Below are positions 30,424 through 40,314 of a DNA stretch of 64,000 bases, piece by piece. Within the stretch, counting starts at the first letter, position 1, and each line of letters begins with the position of its first letter. A program made the position numbers and the translations under genes. The notes under the pieces are model-generated. The model was not told the DNA's origin. It was given only the letters and a program-made list of their open reading frames with translations, and made no database searches. Source of the stretch: Rhodospirillaceae bacterium (lineage in GTDB: Bacteria > Pseudomonadota > Alphaproteobacteria > Bin65); the NCBI GenBank assembly GCA_028819475.1, contig JAPPLJ010000025.1, positions 62,001 through 126,000 of the forward strand, written 5' to 3'.

Positions 30424-31316
30424 CGGACCTGCCCAGCGGAAAGGCGGTCGTCGCCGGGGTCGCCGGCTGGCCCGTCGCGCATTCGCGCTCGCCCCGGCTC
30501 CACGGCCACTGGCTGAAACGCCATGGCATCGACGGCCTCTATGCGCCCTTCGCCATCGCGCCGGGCGATTTCGAGCGCGCCGTCCGGGGCCTTGCCGCGG
30601 CCGGCCTCGCCGGCCTCAACGTGACGCTGCCGCACAAGGAGGCGGCGTTTGCGCTGAGCGACCGGGCGGACGAGACGGCCCGCCGCCTCGGCGCCGTCAA
30701 CACGCTGATCTTCGGGCCGGCCGGCGCAATCGAGGGCCGGAACACCGACACTTTCGGCTTCGCCGAGAACCTCAAGGACGGCGGCCTTGCACGCGCCGCC
30801 GGAAGCGCCGTCGTCCTGGGCGCCGGCGGCGCGGCCCGGGCGGTCGTTCTGGCGCTGCAATCCCTCGGCTACGGGCCGATCCGGGTGAGCAACCGCACGG
30901 CCGAACGCGCCGAAGCGCTCGTTGACGCACTCGCCGGGGCGCCCGGGTCGGGCGTCGAGGCCGTGGCCTGGGCCGAACGCGCCGCCGCGCTCGCCGGGGC
31001 CGCCCTGCTGGTCAACGCGACCTCGCTCGGCATGGCGGGCCAGCCAGCCCTCGACCTGCCGCTCGACGACCTGCCCGACGGCGCGGCCGTCACCGACATC
31101 GTCTATACGCCGCTCGAAACGCCGCTGCTCGCCGCCGCGCGGGGCCGCGGCTGCCGGACGGTCGACGGGCTGGGCATGCTGCTGCACCAGGGCCGGCCGG
31201 GCTTTCACGCCTGGTTCGGGGTCGATCCGGCGGTCGATGCCGATCTGCGCCGCGCCGTGGCCAGTGATCTCCTGGCGGGCGATCTCCTAGCCGGCGATCT
31301 CCCGGCGGGCGGCTGA
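30420..31316 (+). CDS. aroE: shikimate dehydrogenase
   Basis: A 298-aa NADP-dependent enzyme that reduces 3-dehydroshikimate in aromatic amino-acid synthesis. The shikimate-binding [13 protein letters not shown] is near the N-terminus, catalytic K73 is in NVTLPHKEA, the Asp is in GRNTDTFGF, and the NADP motif is [11 protein letters not shown]. The extreme C-terminus carries a 15-nt unit repeated three times, giving [15 protein letters not shown]. This is absent from usual AroE and looks like local slippage. It overlaps maf upstream and coaE downstream (TGATG). Confidence 0.96.
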   Translation: MTDLPSGKAVVAGVAGWPVAHSRSPRLHGHWLKRHGIDGLYAPFAIAPGDFERAVRGLAAAGLAGLNVTLPHKEAAFALSDRADETARRLGAVNTLIFGPAGAIEGRNTDTFGFAENLKDGGLARAAGSAVVLGAGGAARAVVLALQSLGYGPIRVSNRTAERAEALVDALAGAPGSGVEAVAWAERAAALAGAALLVNATSLGMAGQPALDLPLDDLPDGAAVTDIVYTPLETPLLAAARGRGCRTVDGLGMLLHQGRPGFHAWFGVDPAVDADLRRAVASDLLAGDLLAGDLPAGG

Positions 31317-31972
31317 TGCGGATCGTCGGGCTCACCGGCTCGATCGGCATGGGCAAGTCGGCGGCCGCCGGTTATCTGCGGTTCCTGGGCGTGCCGGTCT
31401 ACGATGCCGACGCGGCGGTCCACGCGGTCTATGCCCGCGGCGGCGCAGCGGTCGGCCCGGTCGGCGCGGCCTGGCCGGAGGCGGTGCGCGACGGCGCCAT
31501 CGATCGCGACGCGCTCAGCGCGCTGATCGCGGCCGACCGGGCGGTCCTGCCCCAGCTCGAAAGCATCGTGCACCCCATCGTCCGGCGCCGGCAGGAACGC
31601 TTCCTCCTGGCGGCGGCGCTGCGCCGCGCGCCCGCGATCGCGCTCGATATTCCGCTGCTGTTCGAGACCGGCGGCGAGCGGCGCTGCGATGCCGTCCTCG
31701 TCGTCTCGGCCCCGGCTTTCGTGCAGCGCGCCCGGGTCCTGGTGCGCCCGGAGATGACAGCGGAAAAACTCGCGCTTATTCTGGGGCGGCAGATGCCGGA
31801 TGCGGAAAAATGCGCGCGGGCGGACTTCGTGATCCCGTCCCATCGCGGCTGGCGGGCGATGCTCGACAGCCTGCGCCGGGCGGTGCGGCGCACGCTCGAC
31901 GCGCCGGCCCGCCACTGGCCGCCCAATCCGCAGATGGCCCCGCCCCGCCCGACAGGAATGGACCATGCGTGA
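31316..31972 (+). CDS. coaE: dephospho-CoA kinase
   Basis: A 218-aa P-loop kinase for the last step of CoA synthesis. The Walker A sequence [11 protein letters not shown] is at residues 5-15. The Asp of VYDADAAVH, the LESIVHPIV lid-region motif and the IPLLFETG segment follow. The C-terminal 20 residues are Pro-rich and probably disordered. It starts on the aroE stop codon and overlaps dnaQ by 8 nt. Confidence 0.96.
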   Translation: MRIVGLTGSIGMGKSAAAGYLRFLGVPVYDADAAVHAVYARGGAAVGPVGAAWPEAVRDGAIDRDALSALIAADRAVLPQLESIVHPIVRRRQERFLLAAALRRAPAIALDIPLLFETGGERRCDAVLVVSAPAFVQRARVLVRPEMTAEKLALILGRQMPDAEKCARADFVIPSHRGWRAMLDSLRRAVRRTLDAPARHWPPNPQMAPPRPTGMDHA

Positions 31973-32651
31973 GATCGTGCTCGACACCGAAACCACCGGC
32001 CTCGACCCGGCCGCCGGCCACCGGATCGTGGAGATCGGCGCCCTCGAGCTGCAGCATCACCTGCCAACCGGCCGGGAATACCACGCCTATCTCGACCCGG
32101 AACGCGAGATGCCGGAGGATGCCTTCGCCATCCACGGCCTGTCCGACGATTTCCTTGCCGGCAAGGACAAGTTTGCCGACGTTGCCGATACCTTCCTGGA
32201 CTTCATCGGCGACGCGCCGCTGGTCATCCACAACGCGGCGTTCGACCTGAAATTCGTCAACGACGAGTTGAGGCGGGCCGGCCGCGACCCGATCGACGAG
32301 GCGCGCGCCATCGATACCGTGCTGATCGCCCGGCAGAAATTCCCCGGCGCCCGCGCCAGCCTCGACGCCCTGTGCCAGCGCTTCGAGATCGATCTCGCCG
32401 TGCGCGATAAGCATGGTGCGCTGATCGATTCGCATCTGCTGGCGGCGGTCTATCTGGAGCTGGTCGGCGGCCGCCAGCCGGGCTTCGACCTGGCCGCCGA
32501 TGCAGCCGGGCCGGGCACGGTCGACACCGCCGAGCGCCACCGCCGGGAGCCGCGCCGCCATCTGCCCGGCGCCGCGCCGAGCGAGGCCGAACGCGCCGCC
32601 CACCGGGCGTTCCTGGAGAAGCTCGACAACCCGATCTGGCTCGCCGAGTAG
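31965..32651 (+). CDS. dnaQ: DNA polymerase III subunit epsilon (3'-5' exonuclease)
   Basis: A 228-aa DEDDh exonuclease that proofreads for the replicative polymerase. ExoI is DTETTGLDP with D7 and E9, ExoII is HNAAFDLKF, and ExoIII is the His and Asp in [12 protein letters not shown]. The tail after about residue 175 is typical of the segment that contacts the polymerase alpha subunit. It is last of the overlapping ppsR-to-dnaQ run; a long palindrome follows. Confidence 0.96.
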   Translation: MREIVLDTETTGLDPAAGHRIVEIGALELQHHLPTGREYHAYLDPEREMPEDAFAIHGLSDDFLAGKDKFADVADTFLDFIGDAPLVIHNAAFDLKFVNDELRRAGRDPIDEARAIDTVLIARQKFPGARASLDALCQRFEIDLAVRDKHGALIDSHLLAAVYLELVGGRQPGFDLAADAAGPGTVDTAERHRREPRRHLPGAAPSEAERAAHRAFLEKLDNPIWLAE

Positions 32652-32672
32652 CCCGCATTTCTCACAATACTT

Positions 32673-32850
32673 GTCGCCCCGGCCCCCGAGCCGGGGCCCA
32701 GAGCCTGGGGTAAAGCGACAGATACGGAGCCGGGCGACGGCAAAGACCCGCGGCGCGGGTTCGATTGCAGAGCTGCGGCATCTCTGCCCCGGTCTCCGGG
32801 CGCACCGCTTGTCGTGCGCTTCTGGACCCCGGCTCGGGGGCCGGGGTAAC
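32673..32850. repeat. long intergenic palindrome, variant copy E
   Basis: Outer arms GTCGCCCCGGCCCCCGAGCC and GGCTCGGGGGCCGGGG are near-perfect inverted repeats 178 bp end to end, related to family 1 but with different arm text and a longer unique centre. A small extra hairpin CACAA/TTGTG follows at about 32850-32863. It lies in the 320-bp gap between convergent dnaQ and secB; nothing else is recognised there. A terminator role for both genes is plausible. Confidence 0.8.
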
Positions 32851-32971
32851 ACAATCCTTTGTGCTAACCCATTATTGTGAAACAATTTTGAAGTAATTCC
32901 CCAACCCCCTCATCCCGAGCAGGCGCGCCAGCGCCGTATCGAGGAGGCGGCCCCGTTAGAAGCGGATGCGC

Positions 32972-33445
32972 TCAGGCGGTGCCGGCGCCCTGGAGCATCT
33001 GCGCCTGGACGATGGCGTTGAAATCGATCGGCTGCAGCATGAGCGGCGGCATGCCGCTCTCCGAGGTTGCCGACGCGATGATGTTGCGCGCGAAGGGAAA
33101 CAGGATCCGCGGGCATTCGACCAGCAGGATGGAGCCGATATATTCCTCGGGAATGCTGCTGTTCAGCTCGAACAGCCCGGCATATTTCAATTCGGCGACG
33201 AAGGCGGTTTCGTCGTCGACGGTGGCGCGAACCTCGACGAGCAGGACGACCTCGAACTCGCCGTCGCCGAGATCGTCCGGCTGGACGTTGATCTCGACCT
33301 CGATTTCCGGCTCGGTATTCAGCCGGCGGAAAATTTCCGGGGCGCCGGGAATCTCGAACGACAGGTCCTTGATATACTGCGCCTTGACGATCAGCGGCGG
33401 CGTGTCGTCGGCCTCGATGCCGGATCCGTTGTCGTCTGCCGCCAT
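32972..33445 (-). CDS. secB: protein-export chaperone SecB
   Basis: A 157-aa tetrameric chaperone that keeps preproteins unfolded for SecA. The family sequences AQYIKDLSFE, a long conserved beta-strand region with YAGLFEL, and LLVECPRILFPFARNIIA are present. AGGAG lies just before the ATG. Leftward, convergent with dnaQ. The secB position next to dnaQ is conserved in this group. Confidence 0.98.
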   Translation of the reverse strand: MAADDNGSGIEADDTPPLIVKAQYIKDLSFEIPGAPEIFRRLNTEPEIEVEINVQPDDLGDGEFEVVLLVEVRATVDDETAFVAELKYAGLFELNSSIPEEYIGSILLVECPRILFPFARNIIASATSESGMPPLMLQPIDFNAIVQAQMLQGAGTA

Positions 33446-33606
33446 CGCGGAATCTCCTGAAAGAGGGGTGCGGGCCTGCTGCCGGGCGCGCGGCCCGCGC
33501 CGGGGCTAGGGGTGTACGGCATGCGCCGCGCCGCGGCAACCGCGCCGGAGCCGGGCGCCGGCCCGCGCCGGTTTCCGGACGAAACGCCGCCGGCGCCGTG
33601 ACGGCG

Positions 33607-34110
33607 CTACCGCCTGCCGATCCGTGGCGCGTCGCCGGGCGTTTCCGGAGGGTCGGGGTCCGGCTCGACGGTTTCGAACTCGCCGTCGATCACCGTGTCG
33701 CGGCCACCGCCGCCGTCACGGCCGGGGCCGAAGCCCGCGACATGCACGGAGCCGCGCGCCTGCATCCAGGCCCAGAGCTGCGCCGCCAGCCAGCGGCGCG
33801 CCGCCGGCACCAGCAGGGCGAAGCCGACCCCGTCGGTCAGGAATCCCGGCGTCAGGAGCAGGGCGCCGGCGAGCAGCAGTCCGATTCCGTCCAGCAGGTC
33901 GGCGACCGGCGGCTCGCCGCGCCGCATCTTCTCCTGCGCCCGCGCCAGAACCCGCCGGCCCTGGGCGCGCAGCATGATCGAGCCGGCGACCGCCGTCAGC
34001 ACGACCAGCCCGATCGTCGGCCAGGTGCCGATCAGCCCGCCAAGTTCGACGAACAGGTAGATTTCGATCAGCGGCACGCCGATCAACAGGGCGAGCAGTA
34101 TCCAGCCCAT
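33607..34110 (-). CDS. fxsA: FxsA family membrane protein
   Basis: A 167-aa protein with two to three transmembrane segments. It matches FxsA in WILLALLIGVPLIEIYLF, the conserved RRVL-ARAQEKMRRGE loop and LLLTPGFLTDGVGFALLVP. FxsA relieves phage T7 F exclusion in E. coli when overproduced, and its normal role is unknown. ATG 34110 is chosen over a GTG at 34134. The last 40 residues are a polar Gly/Asp/Pro-rich cytoplasmic tail. It lies between secB and timA, the usual place. Confidence 0.93.
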   Translation of the reverse strand: MGWILLALLIGVPLIEIYLFVELGGLIGTWPTIGLVVLTAVAGSIMLRAQGRRVLARAQEKMRRGEPPVADLLDGIGLLLAGALLLTPGFLTDGVGFALLVPAARRWLAAQLWAWMQARGSVHVAGFGPGRDGGGGRDTVIDGEFETVEPDPDPPETPGDAPRIGRR

Positions 34111-34395
34111 GGCGATGCTCCGATCGCTCCGCACGGGCCGTCCCGGACACGCCGCCGGCGCGGCGGCCCGGCCCGGCGGGGCCGCTTGTTATCGGGAACC
34201 TGCCTGCCTATGTAGGAAAGGCCGCCGCCGGCCGCCAGTTCGGCTGCGCTCCGGTGCGGGCCGATCCGGTCCAATGCGGCGAAAAAGTGCGAAACAGGGC
34301 CACAACCCCGGCGATTCAGGTGTATAACCGAAGACATACGGCAAACGGCCGCAAGCCGGGCCCGTGGGCAATGTCCGGATAGCAACGCCGGTCCG

Positions 34396-35067
34396 ATGAA
34401 CAACGATCTGATCCTGACCCTGATTTTCGCGGCGGTCGCGGCCTTCGTGCTCTTCAAGCTGCGCTCCGTACTGGGCCGGCGCGAGGGCCACGAACAGCGG
34501 CCCCCGGACGTCTTTGCCGAAGCCGAGCGCAGCACGGCCGCCGACAACGGCAGCGACGCCGTCCTGCCGGCGCCGGGTCCGCAAGGCCGCGAAGCCGCCG
34601 ATGTCGATCCCGAGTCGCCGGCCGCGGCCGGCATCCGCGATATCCAGGCCGTGGACCGCGATTTCGATCCCGGCGCGTTTCTGGAGGGCGCCAAGGCGGC
34701 GTTCGACATGATCGTCGAGGCCTTCGCCCGAGGCGACCGCGACGCGCTCGAACCCCTGCTGGCGCCGGGCGTGTATGCCAGCTTCGAGGGCGCCATCGCC
34801 GAACGCGAACGGGCCGGCGAAACGCTGGAAACCACGATCGTCGCCCTCAACTCGGCCGAACTGACGGCCGCCGAAATGCAGGGGCGGGACGCCCGCGTCA
34901 CCGTGACTTTCGTTTCCGAACAGTCCAACACCGTCAAGGACGCCGAGGGCAACCTGGTGGACGGCGACCCGGCCGTCGTCGAAAAGATCACCGACATCTG
35001 GACCTTCGCGCGCGATACCCGCTCGCGCGATCCCAACTGGCAACTCGTCGAGACCGACGGCGGCTGA
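34396..35067 (+). CDS. timA: Tim44-like domain protein (TimA)
   Basis: A 223-aa protein with an N-terminal transmembrane anchor (about 4-24), an acidic Ala/Pro linker (about 35-75), and a Tim44/TimA domain from about 90 to 223. Conserved features include GAKAAFDMIVEAFARGD and WTFARDTRSRDPNWQLVET. It is the bacterial relative of mitochondrial Tim44, whose role in alphaproteobacteria is not firmly set. Rightward, divergent from fxsA with a 285-bp gap in which I see no gene. In related genomes it is often followed by mltA and smr; here lutABC intervenes. Confidence 0.94.
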   Translation: MNNDLILTLIFAAVAAFVLFKLRSVLGRREGHEQRPPDVFAEAERSTAADNGSDAVLPAPGPQGREAADVDPESPAAAGIRDIQAVDRDFDPGAFLEGAKAAFDMIVEAFARGDRDALEPLLAPGVYASFEGAIAERERAGETLETTIVALNSAELTAAEMQGRDARVTVTFVSEQSNTVKDAEGNLVDGDPAVVEKITDIWTFARDTRSRDPNWQLVETDGG

Positions 35068-35162
35068 AGCCGCGCCGCCGCCCACCCATAGCCGCCGTGG
35101 CCGCCCTTGGCCGACGCGGCGCTTTGGCGTAAATCCTTCGGGCCGCCGCAACCGGGCCCGCC

Positions 35163-35963
35163 ATGCCTGCCTCCCCGCCCGCCTCTTCTGCCGAACCGCC
35201 CGCCGTCGCCCTGTTCGTCACCTGTCTGGTCGACCTGTTCCGGCCGTCAGTCGGCTTCGCTGCGGCAAAGCTGATCGAACAGTCGGGCTGCCGGGTCGAG
35301 GTTCCGTCCGCCCAGGCCTGCTGCGGCCAGCCGGGCTACAACAGCGGCGACCGCAAGTCGGCGCAGGCCATTGCCAAGGGCGTCATCGCCGCCTTCGAGG
35401 GCTACGATTACGTCGTCGCGCCGTCCGGCTCCTGCGGCGGCATGATCGCGAAGCATTATCCGGAGCTGTTCGCAGACGATCCGGCCTGGCGGCCGCGCGC
35501 CGAGGCGCTTGCGGCGAAGACCCACGAACTGCTCGCCTTTCTGGTCGATGTCCGCGGCATGACAACGGTGGAGGGCCGGCTGGAGGCGGTCTGCACCTAT
35601 CACGATTCCTGCTCCAGCCTGCGCGAGATGAAGGTGCAGGCCCAGCCGCGCCGCCTCCTGCAATCGGTCGAAGGCCTCGCCCTGCGCGAGTTGGACACGC
35701 CCGAGGTCTGCTGCGGCTTCGGCGGCGCCTTCTGCGTCAAGTATCCGGACATTTCCAACGCCATGGTCGCCGACAAGACGGCGGACATCGCGCAGACCGG
35801 CGCCGACACCGTGCTCGCCGGCGACCTGGGCTGCCTGATGAACATCGCCGGCAAGCTGAGCCGCGAGGGCTCTGCGATCCGCGCCTGGCACGTCGCCGAG
35901 GTGCTCGCCGGCGTCGAGGCCCCGCCCATCGCGCAAGTCGAACGCCCGGATTCTGCGCGATGA
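35163..35963 (+). CDS. lutA: L-lactate oxidation complex subunit LutA
   Basis: A 266-aa cysteine-rich-domain protein of the LutA/YkgE/GlcF-like group. Two CCG motifs, QACCGQPGYNSGD and VCCGFGGAFCVKY, ligate iron-sulfur or related redox centres, with other Cys in GSCGGM, YHDSCSS and LGCLMN. With LutB and LutC it forms an L-lactate dehydrogenase system that passes electrons to the respiratory chain. First of three genes; its stop overlaps the lutB start (ATGA). Confidence 0.94.
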   Translation: MPASPPASSAEPPAVALFVTCLVDLFRPSVGFAAAKLIEQSGCRVEVPSAQACCGQPGYNSGDRKSAQAIAKGVIAAFEGYDYVVAPSGSCGGMIAKHYPELFADDPAWRPRAEALAAKTHELLAFLVDVRGMTTVEGRLEAVCTYHDSCSSLREMKVQAQPRRLLQSVEGLALRELDTPEVCCGFGGAFCVKYPDISNAMVADKTADIAQTGADTVLAGDLGCLMNIAGKLSREGSAIRAWHVAEVLAGVEAPPIAQVERPDSAR

Positions 35964-37399
35964 CCGAGCTGTCCCCCGCCCGGTTCAAGGAACAGGCCGC
36001 CGCGGCGCTGAAGGACGCGCCGCTGCAGCGCGCCCTCGGCAACATGCGCGTCGGCTTCATCGAGAAGCGCCGCAAGGCGGCGGAGAAGCTGCCGGAATTC
36101 GAGGATCTGCGCGACCAGGGCGTGGCGATCAAGAACCACACGCTCGCCCATCTCGACCTCTACCTGGAGGCCTGGGAGAAGAAGGTCGTCGAGGGCGGCG
36201 GCCATGTCCACTGGGCGCGCGACGCCGGGGAAGCCCGGCAGATCGTCCTCGATATCTGCAGCAGCGCCGATGCCCGCACGGTGACCAAGGGCAAGTCGAT
36301 GATCGGCGAGGAAATGCACCTCAACCCGTTCCTTGAGGCCAACGGCATCGAGCCGGTCGAGACCGATCTCGGCGAATACATCATCCAGCTGCGCCACGAG
36401 ACGCCGAGCCACATCATCGCTCCGGCGATCCACGTCAACCGCGACCAGATCGCCGACGCCTTCCGCGAACATCACGCCGACCTGCCGCCGGACCGCCCGC
36501 TCGTCGAGGGGCCGGACCTGCTGGCCGAGGCCCGCACCCAGCTGCGCGAGCGCTTCATCGCCGCCGATGTCGGCATCACAGGCGCCAATTTCCTGGTCGC
36601 GGAGACCGGCTCGTCGATCATCGTCACCAACGAGGGCAACGGCGACCTGACCCAGACCCTGCCCCGGGTCCATATCGTGCTCGCCAGCCTGGAAAAGGTC
36701 GTGCCGACGCTGGAGGACGCGACGACCCTGATGCGCCTGCTCGCCCGCTCGGCGACCGGCCAGGAGATGTCGGTCTACACCACCGTCTCGACCGGCCCGC
36801 GCCGCGGAGGCGACCCGGACGGGCCGGAGGAATATCACGTCATCCTGCTCGATAACGGGCGCAGCGCCCTCTACGGCACCGAATTCCAGGAGGTCTTCCG
36901 CTGCATCCGCTGCGGCGCCTGCCTCAACCACTGCCCGGTCTATGGCGCCATCGGCGGCCACGCCTACGGCACGGTCTATCCCGGGCCGATCGGCAAGGTG
37001 CTGTCGCCGGCGCTCATGGGCATCGACAAGGCCGGCACGCTGCCCAACGCGTCGAGCTTCTGCGGCCGCTGCGAGGAAGTTTGCCCGATGCGCATTCCGC
37101 TGCCGAAGCTGATGCGCCATTGGCGGGAAGAGGAATTCGGCGGGAAACACAATCCGGCGCCGGTACGCTGGGGCCTCGGCCTGTGGGCCTGGGCGGTGCG
37201 CCGGCCGGCGCTCTACCGCTTCGGCGCGCGCTTCGCCATCGCCGGCATGGCCTTCCTCGGCCGCAGGCGCGGGCACCTGAAATCCCTGCCGCTGGCCGGC
37301 GGCTGGACGGGGCACCGTAACCTGCCCGCGCCCCAGGGCGGCACCTTCCACGATCTCTGGCGACGCCGAAACGCCAGTGGGCGGAGGGCGGGCCGGTGA
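35960..37399 (+). CDS. lutB: L-lactate oxidation iron-sulfur protein LutB
   Basis: A 479-aa LutB/YkgF protein. The large N-terminal DUF162-like domain contains TKGKSMIGEEMHLN and ITGANFLVAETGS. Two 4Fe-4S motifs follow, CIRCGACLNHCP and CGRCEEVCPMRIPLP, at about 315-380. The C-terminal part (about 400-479) has a hydrophobic stretch and a basic end. The middle gene of lutABC, overlapping its neighbours at both ends, so the three are made together. Confidence 0.96.
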   Translation: MTELSPARFKEQAAAALKDAPLQRALGNMRVGFIEKRRKAAEKLPEFEDLRDQGVAIKNHTLAHLDLYLEAWEKKVVEGGGHVHWARDAGEARQIVLDICSSADARTVTKGKSMIGEEMHLNPFLEANGIEPVETDLGEYIIQLRHETPSHIIAPAIHVNRDQIADAFREHHADLPPDRPLVEGPDLLAEARTQLRERFIAADVGITGANFLVAETGSSIIVTNEGNGDLTQTLPRVHIVLASLEKVVPTLEDATTLMRLLARSATGQEMSVYTTVSTGPRRGGDPDGPEEYHVILLDNGRSALYGTEFQEVFRCIRCGACLNHCPVYGAIGGHAYGTVYPGPIGKVLSPALMGIDKAGTLPNASSFCGRCEEVCPMRIPLPKLMRHWREEEFGGKHNPAPVRWGLGLWAWAVRRPALYRFGARFAIAGMAFLGRRRGHLKSLPLAGGWTGHRNLPAPQGGTFHDLWRRRNASGRRAGR

Positions 37400-38082
37400 G
37401 CAGCCGCGACGCGATTCTGGGCGATCTGCGGCAGAAGCTGAACCGCGCTGCCGATGGCGGCGCCGGCGCCCAGGCCGTGGCGGAGCGCCTGGCCGCCCAC
37501 CGGCAGAACCTGATCCCGCAGCGCGGCCAGCTGGACCGGGCCCGCCGCATCGACCTGTTCGAGAACTACGCCGCCGGGGCGGACGCCACAGTGGCGCGGG
37601 TCGCCACGGCGGGCGATGTGCCGGCCGCGGTCGCGGATTTCCTCAAGGCGCACAACCTGCCGGCCAACCTGGTGCGGGCACCCGATGCAGACCTCGACAA
37701 CATCCCGTGGGACACGCAGCCGACCCTGACCCTGGAGGCGCGCAAGGCCGAGGAGCCGGATGCGGTCTCCGTCACCGCGGCGTTCGGCGGCGTGGCGGAG
37801 ACCGGCACCCTGGTCCTGGTCTCCGGCGACGACAGCCCGACGACCCTCAATTTCCTGCCCGAGAACCACGTCGTCGTGCTGTGGGCCGACCGGATTAGCG
37901 GCGACTACGAGGCCCAGTGGGCGGCGCTGCGCGAACGCTACGGCAGCGGCGCCCTGCCCCGCACCGTCAACCTGGTCACCGGCCCGTCGCGCAGCGCCGA
38001 TATCGAGCAGACCATCCAGCTCGGCGCCCACGGCCCGCGCCGGCTCCACATCGTGATCGTCGATGAGCGGCCGGAAGGATAG
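37396..38082 (+). CDS. lutC: lactate utilization protein LutC
   Basis: A 228-aa DUF162/YkgG-family protein from GTG 37396, which overlaps the lutB stop. Motifs include FGGVAETGTLVLVSGDDSP, LNFLPENHVVVL and the final TIQLGAHGPRRLHIVIVDE. LutC is a required part of the LutABC lactate oxidation complex and is not known to bind a cofactor. Its last 20 nt overlap smr, so the inserted operon is fused in translation to the conserved smr gene. Confidence 0.95.
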   Translation: MSSRDAILGDLRQKLNRAADGGAGAQAVAERLAAHRQNLIPQRGQLDRARRIDLFENYAAGADATVARVATAGDVPAAVADFLKAHNLPANLVRAPDADLDNIPWDTQPTLTLEARKAEEPDAVSVTAAFGGVAETGTLVLVSGDDSPTTLNFLPENHVVVLWADRISGDYEAQWAALRERYGSGALPRTVNLVTGPSRSADIEQTIQLGAHGPRRLHIVIVDERPEG

Positions 38083-38770
38083 CCGGGGCCGCAAGGCCAC
38101 TGCCGGCCCCGCCGGAAACCCCGCCGGTCCGGGCCGCGAAGACGACGATGCCCGCCTGTGGGAGAACGTCACCCGGTCGGTGAAGCCGCTGGCGCGCAAA
38201 GGCCGCCTGCCCGAGGTCGCGGCGCCCGCGCCGCCGGCCCCGCGCCGTCCGGCGGCGGAGAAGGCGGCAGCCCCAGAGCCGGCCGATGCCGGGCGCGATT
38301 CGGGAGCGGCGCGCCAACGCGTCGACATTTCCGGCCTGAAGATCGGCGCGCAGGGCCGCCCGCCCGCCGCCGGCACGCCCCGCGGACCCGCCGGCCTCGA
38401 CTACGGCGACGCGCCGGGCGTCGACAAGCGCACCGCGACCCGCTTCCGCCGCGGCCTGATGCCGATCGACGCCAGGCTGGACCTGCACGGCCACACGCAA
38501 AACAGCGGCCGCGCGGCGCTCGCCGGCTTCCTGCAGGCGCACCGGGCGGCCGGGCGGCGCTGCGTCCTGGTCGTCACCGGCAAGGGGCTGAAGGACGACT
38601 GGTCGGTCGGCGCCCTGCGCCAGGCCCTGCCCGGCTGGCTCAACAGCCCGGACCTGCGCCGCCTGATCCTCGCCTACTGCCAAGCCCAGCCCCACCACGG
38701 CGGCAGCGGCGCGGTGTATATCCTGCTGCGGCGGGAGCGCGGGAGGGGTGGCGCGCGCGAGGGCGATTGA
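38063..38770 (+). CDS. Smr domain protein
   Basis: A 235-aa protein with a disordered, Ala/Pro-rich basic first half (about 1-110) and a C-terminal Smr domain. The domain shows DARLDLHGHTQ at about 136-146 and the VVTGKG loop near 172-177. Stand-alone Smr proteins of this type have nuclease or nicking activity in vitro. ATG 38063 lies inside lutC. In related genomes smr follows timA-mltA; here it follows lutABC. Confidence 0.92.
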   Translation: MSGRKDSRGRKATAGPAGNPAGPGREDDDARLWENVTRSVKPLARKGRLPEVAAPAPPAPRRPAAEKAAAPEPADAGRDSGAARQRVDISGLKIGAQGRPPAAGTPRGPAGLDYGDAPGVDKRTATRFRRGLMPIDARLDLHGHTQNSGRAALAGFLQAHRAAGRRCVLVVTGKGLKDDWSVGALRQALPGWLNSPDLRRLILAYCQAQPHHGGSGAVYILLRRERGRGGAREGD

Positions 38771-38840
38771 GGCGGGCAGTTTTGCCGCTGCATTCCGGCC
38801 GCCCGCCGTTTGCAGAAACGTCGAAGAATCAAGAAACTTT

Positions 38841-38934
38841 GCCGCCCCGGACTTGATCCGGGGCCCAGGGCCGACCCGAAAGGCCCATGCCTGTGGCCCT
38901 TGGTCTCCGGATCGTCGCTCCGCTCCGTCCGGGG
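38841..38934. repeat. intergenic palindrome family 1, copy F
   Basis: Starts GCCGCCCCGGACTTGATCC and ends GTCCGGGG after the block GTCGCTCCGCTCC, with pairing inner arms GGGCCCAGGGCC and GGCCCTTGGTCTCC. Located between convergent smr and hslU in a 215-bp gap, where it could act as a two-way terminator. Confidence 0.85.
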
Positions 38935-38985
38935 AAACAATGGTTGGTTTTCGGCCGGAGGCGGAAAACGCCTTCCCGCCACCCC

Positions 38986-40314
38986 CTACAAAATAAACCG
39001 GCTCAGATCCGCGTCCTTCGCCAGATCCGCGACCTGGTCGCGGACGTAGTCGGCGTCGATGGCGATGGTTTCGCCGCTGCGCTCGGTGGCCGAGAAGCTG
39101 ATCTCCTCCAGGAGCCGCTCCATCACGGTGTGCAGCCGGCGCGCGCCGATATTCTCGACGCTGCTGTTGACCTCGGCGGAGTAGCGCGCGATCTCGGCGA
39201 TCGCCTCCTCGCTGAACTCCAGGGTCACCTCCTCGGTCTGCATCAGCGCCTTGTATTGCAGGGGCAGGCTGTTCTCGGTCTCGCTCAGGATGCGCACGAA
39301 GTCGTCGACGTCGAGCGCCTTGAGCTCGACCCGGATCGGCAGCCTTCCCTGCAGTTCGGGCAGCATGTCCGACGGCTTGGCGAGGTGGAAGGCGCCCGAG
39401 GCGATGAACAGGATGTGGTCGCTGCGCACCGGCCCGTGCTTGGTCGCCACCGTCGTGCCCTCGATCAGCGGCAACAGGTCGCGCTGCACGCCCTCGCGGC
39501 TGACGTCGGCGCCGCCGATCCGCTCCGACCGGCCGGTGATCTTGTCGATCTCGTCGAGGAAGACGATGCCGTTCTGCTCGACCAGGTCGATCGCCTCGGT
39601 GACGACCTGGTCCTCGTCGAGCAGGTTGTCGCTCTCCTCGGCCATCAGCAGTTCGTAGCTCTCGCCGACGCTCAGCCGCTTGGTCTTGGTCGCGCCGCCC
39701 AGCGCCTTGCCGAGCATGTCGTTGAGGTTGATCATGCCCATCTGTGCGCCCGGCATGCCGGGAATGTCGAAGGTCGGCAGGCCGCCGCCGCGGCTGTCGC
39801 GCACCTCCAGTTCGATCTCCTTGCCGTCCAGTTCGCCGGCGCGCAGCCGCTTGCGGAAGCTCTCGCGGGTGTCCTTGCGCGCGTTCTCGCCGACCAGCGC
39901 GTCGAGCACCCGCTCCTCGGCCGCCATCTCGGCCCGGGCGGTGACCGACTTGCGCAGCCGTTCGCGGGTCATGCCGATGGCGATCTCGACCAGGTCGCGC
40001 ACGATCTGCTCGACATCCCGGCCGACATAGCCGACCTCGGTGAATTTGGTCGCCTCGACCTTGAGGAAGGGCGCGTTGGCGAGGCGGGCGAGCCGGCGGG
40101 CGATCTCGGTCTTGCCGCAGCCGGTCGGGCCGATCATCAGGATGTTCTTGGGCAGCACCTCTTCCTTCATCGCGTCGTCGAGCTGCTGGCGCCGCCAGCG
40201 GTTGCGCAACGCCACGGCCACCGCCTTCTTGGCGTCTTTCTGGCCGACGATGAAGCGGTCGAGCTCCGAGACGATCTCGCGCGGGCTGAAGGCGGTCGGG
40301 GTATAGCCGGTCAT
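38986..40314 (-). CDS. hslU: HslU ATPase of the HslUV protease
   Basis: A 442-aa AAA+ unfoldase. The N-terminus [21 protein letters not shown] type is seen as [16 protein letters not shown]. Walker A is [15 protein letters not shown], followed by the pore motif GYVGRDVE. Walker B is [11 protein letters not shown]. The I domain spans about 110-230, and the C-terminal anchor that docks into HslV is DLSRFIL. It overlaps the hslV stop (ATGA), so the two subunits are coupled. Confidence 0.98.
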   Translation of the reverse strand: MTGYTPTAFSPREIVSELDRFIVGQKDAKKAVAVALRNRWRRQQLDDAMKEEVLPKNILMIGPTGCGKTEIARRLARLANAPFLKVEATKFTEVGYVGRDVEQIVRDLVEIAIGMTRERLRKSVTARAEMAAEERVLDALVGENARKDTRESFRKRLRAGELDGKEIELEVRDSRGGGLPTFDIPGMPGAQMGMINLNDMLGKALGGATKTKRLSVGESYELLMAEESDNLLDEDQVVTEAIDLVEQNGIVFLDEIDKITGRSERIGGADVSREGVQRDLLPLIEGTTVATKHGPVRSDHILFIASGAFHLAKPSDMLPELQGRLPIRVELKALDVDDFVRILSETENSLPLQYKALMQTEEVTLEFSEEAIAEIARYSAEVNSSVENIGARRLHTVMERLLEEISFSATERSGETIAIDADYVRDQVADLAKDADLSRFIL

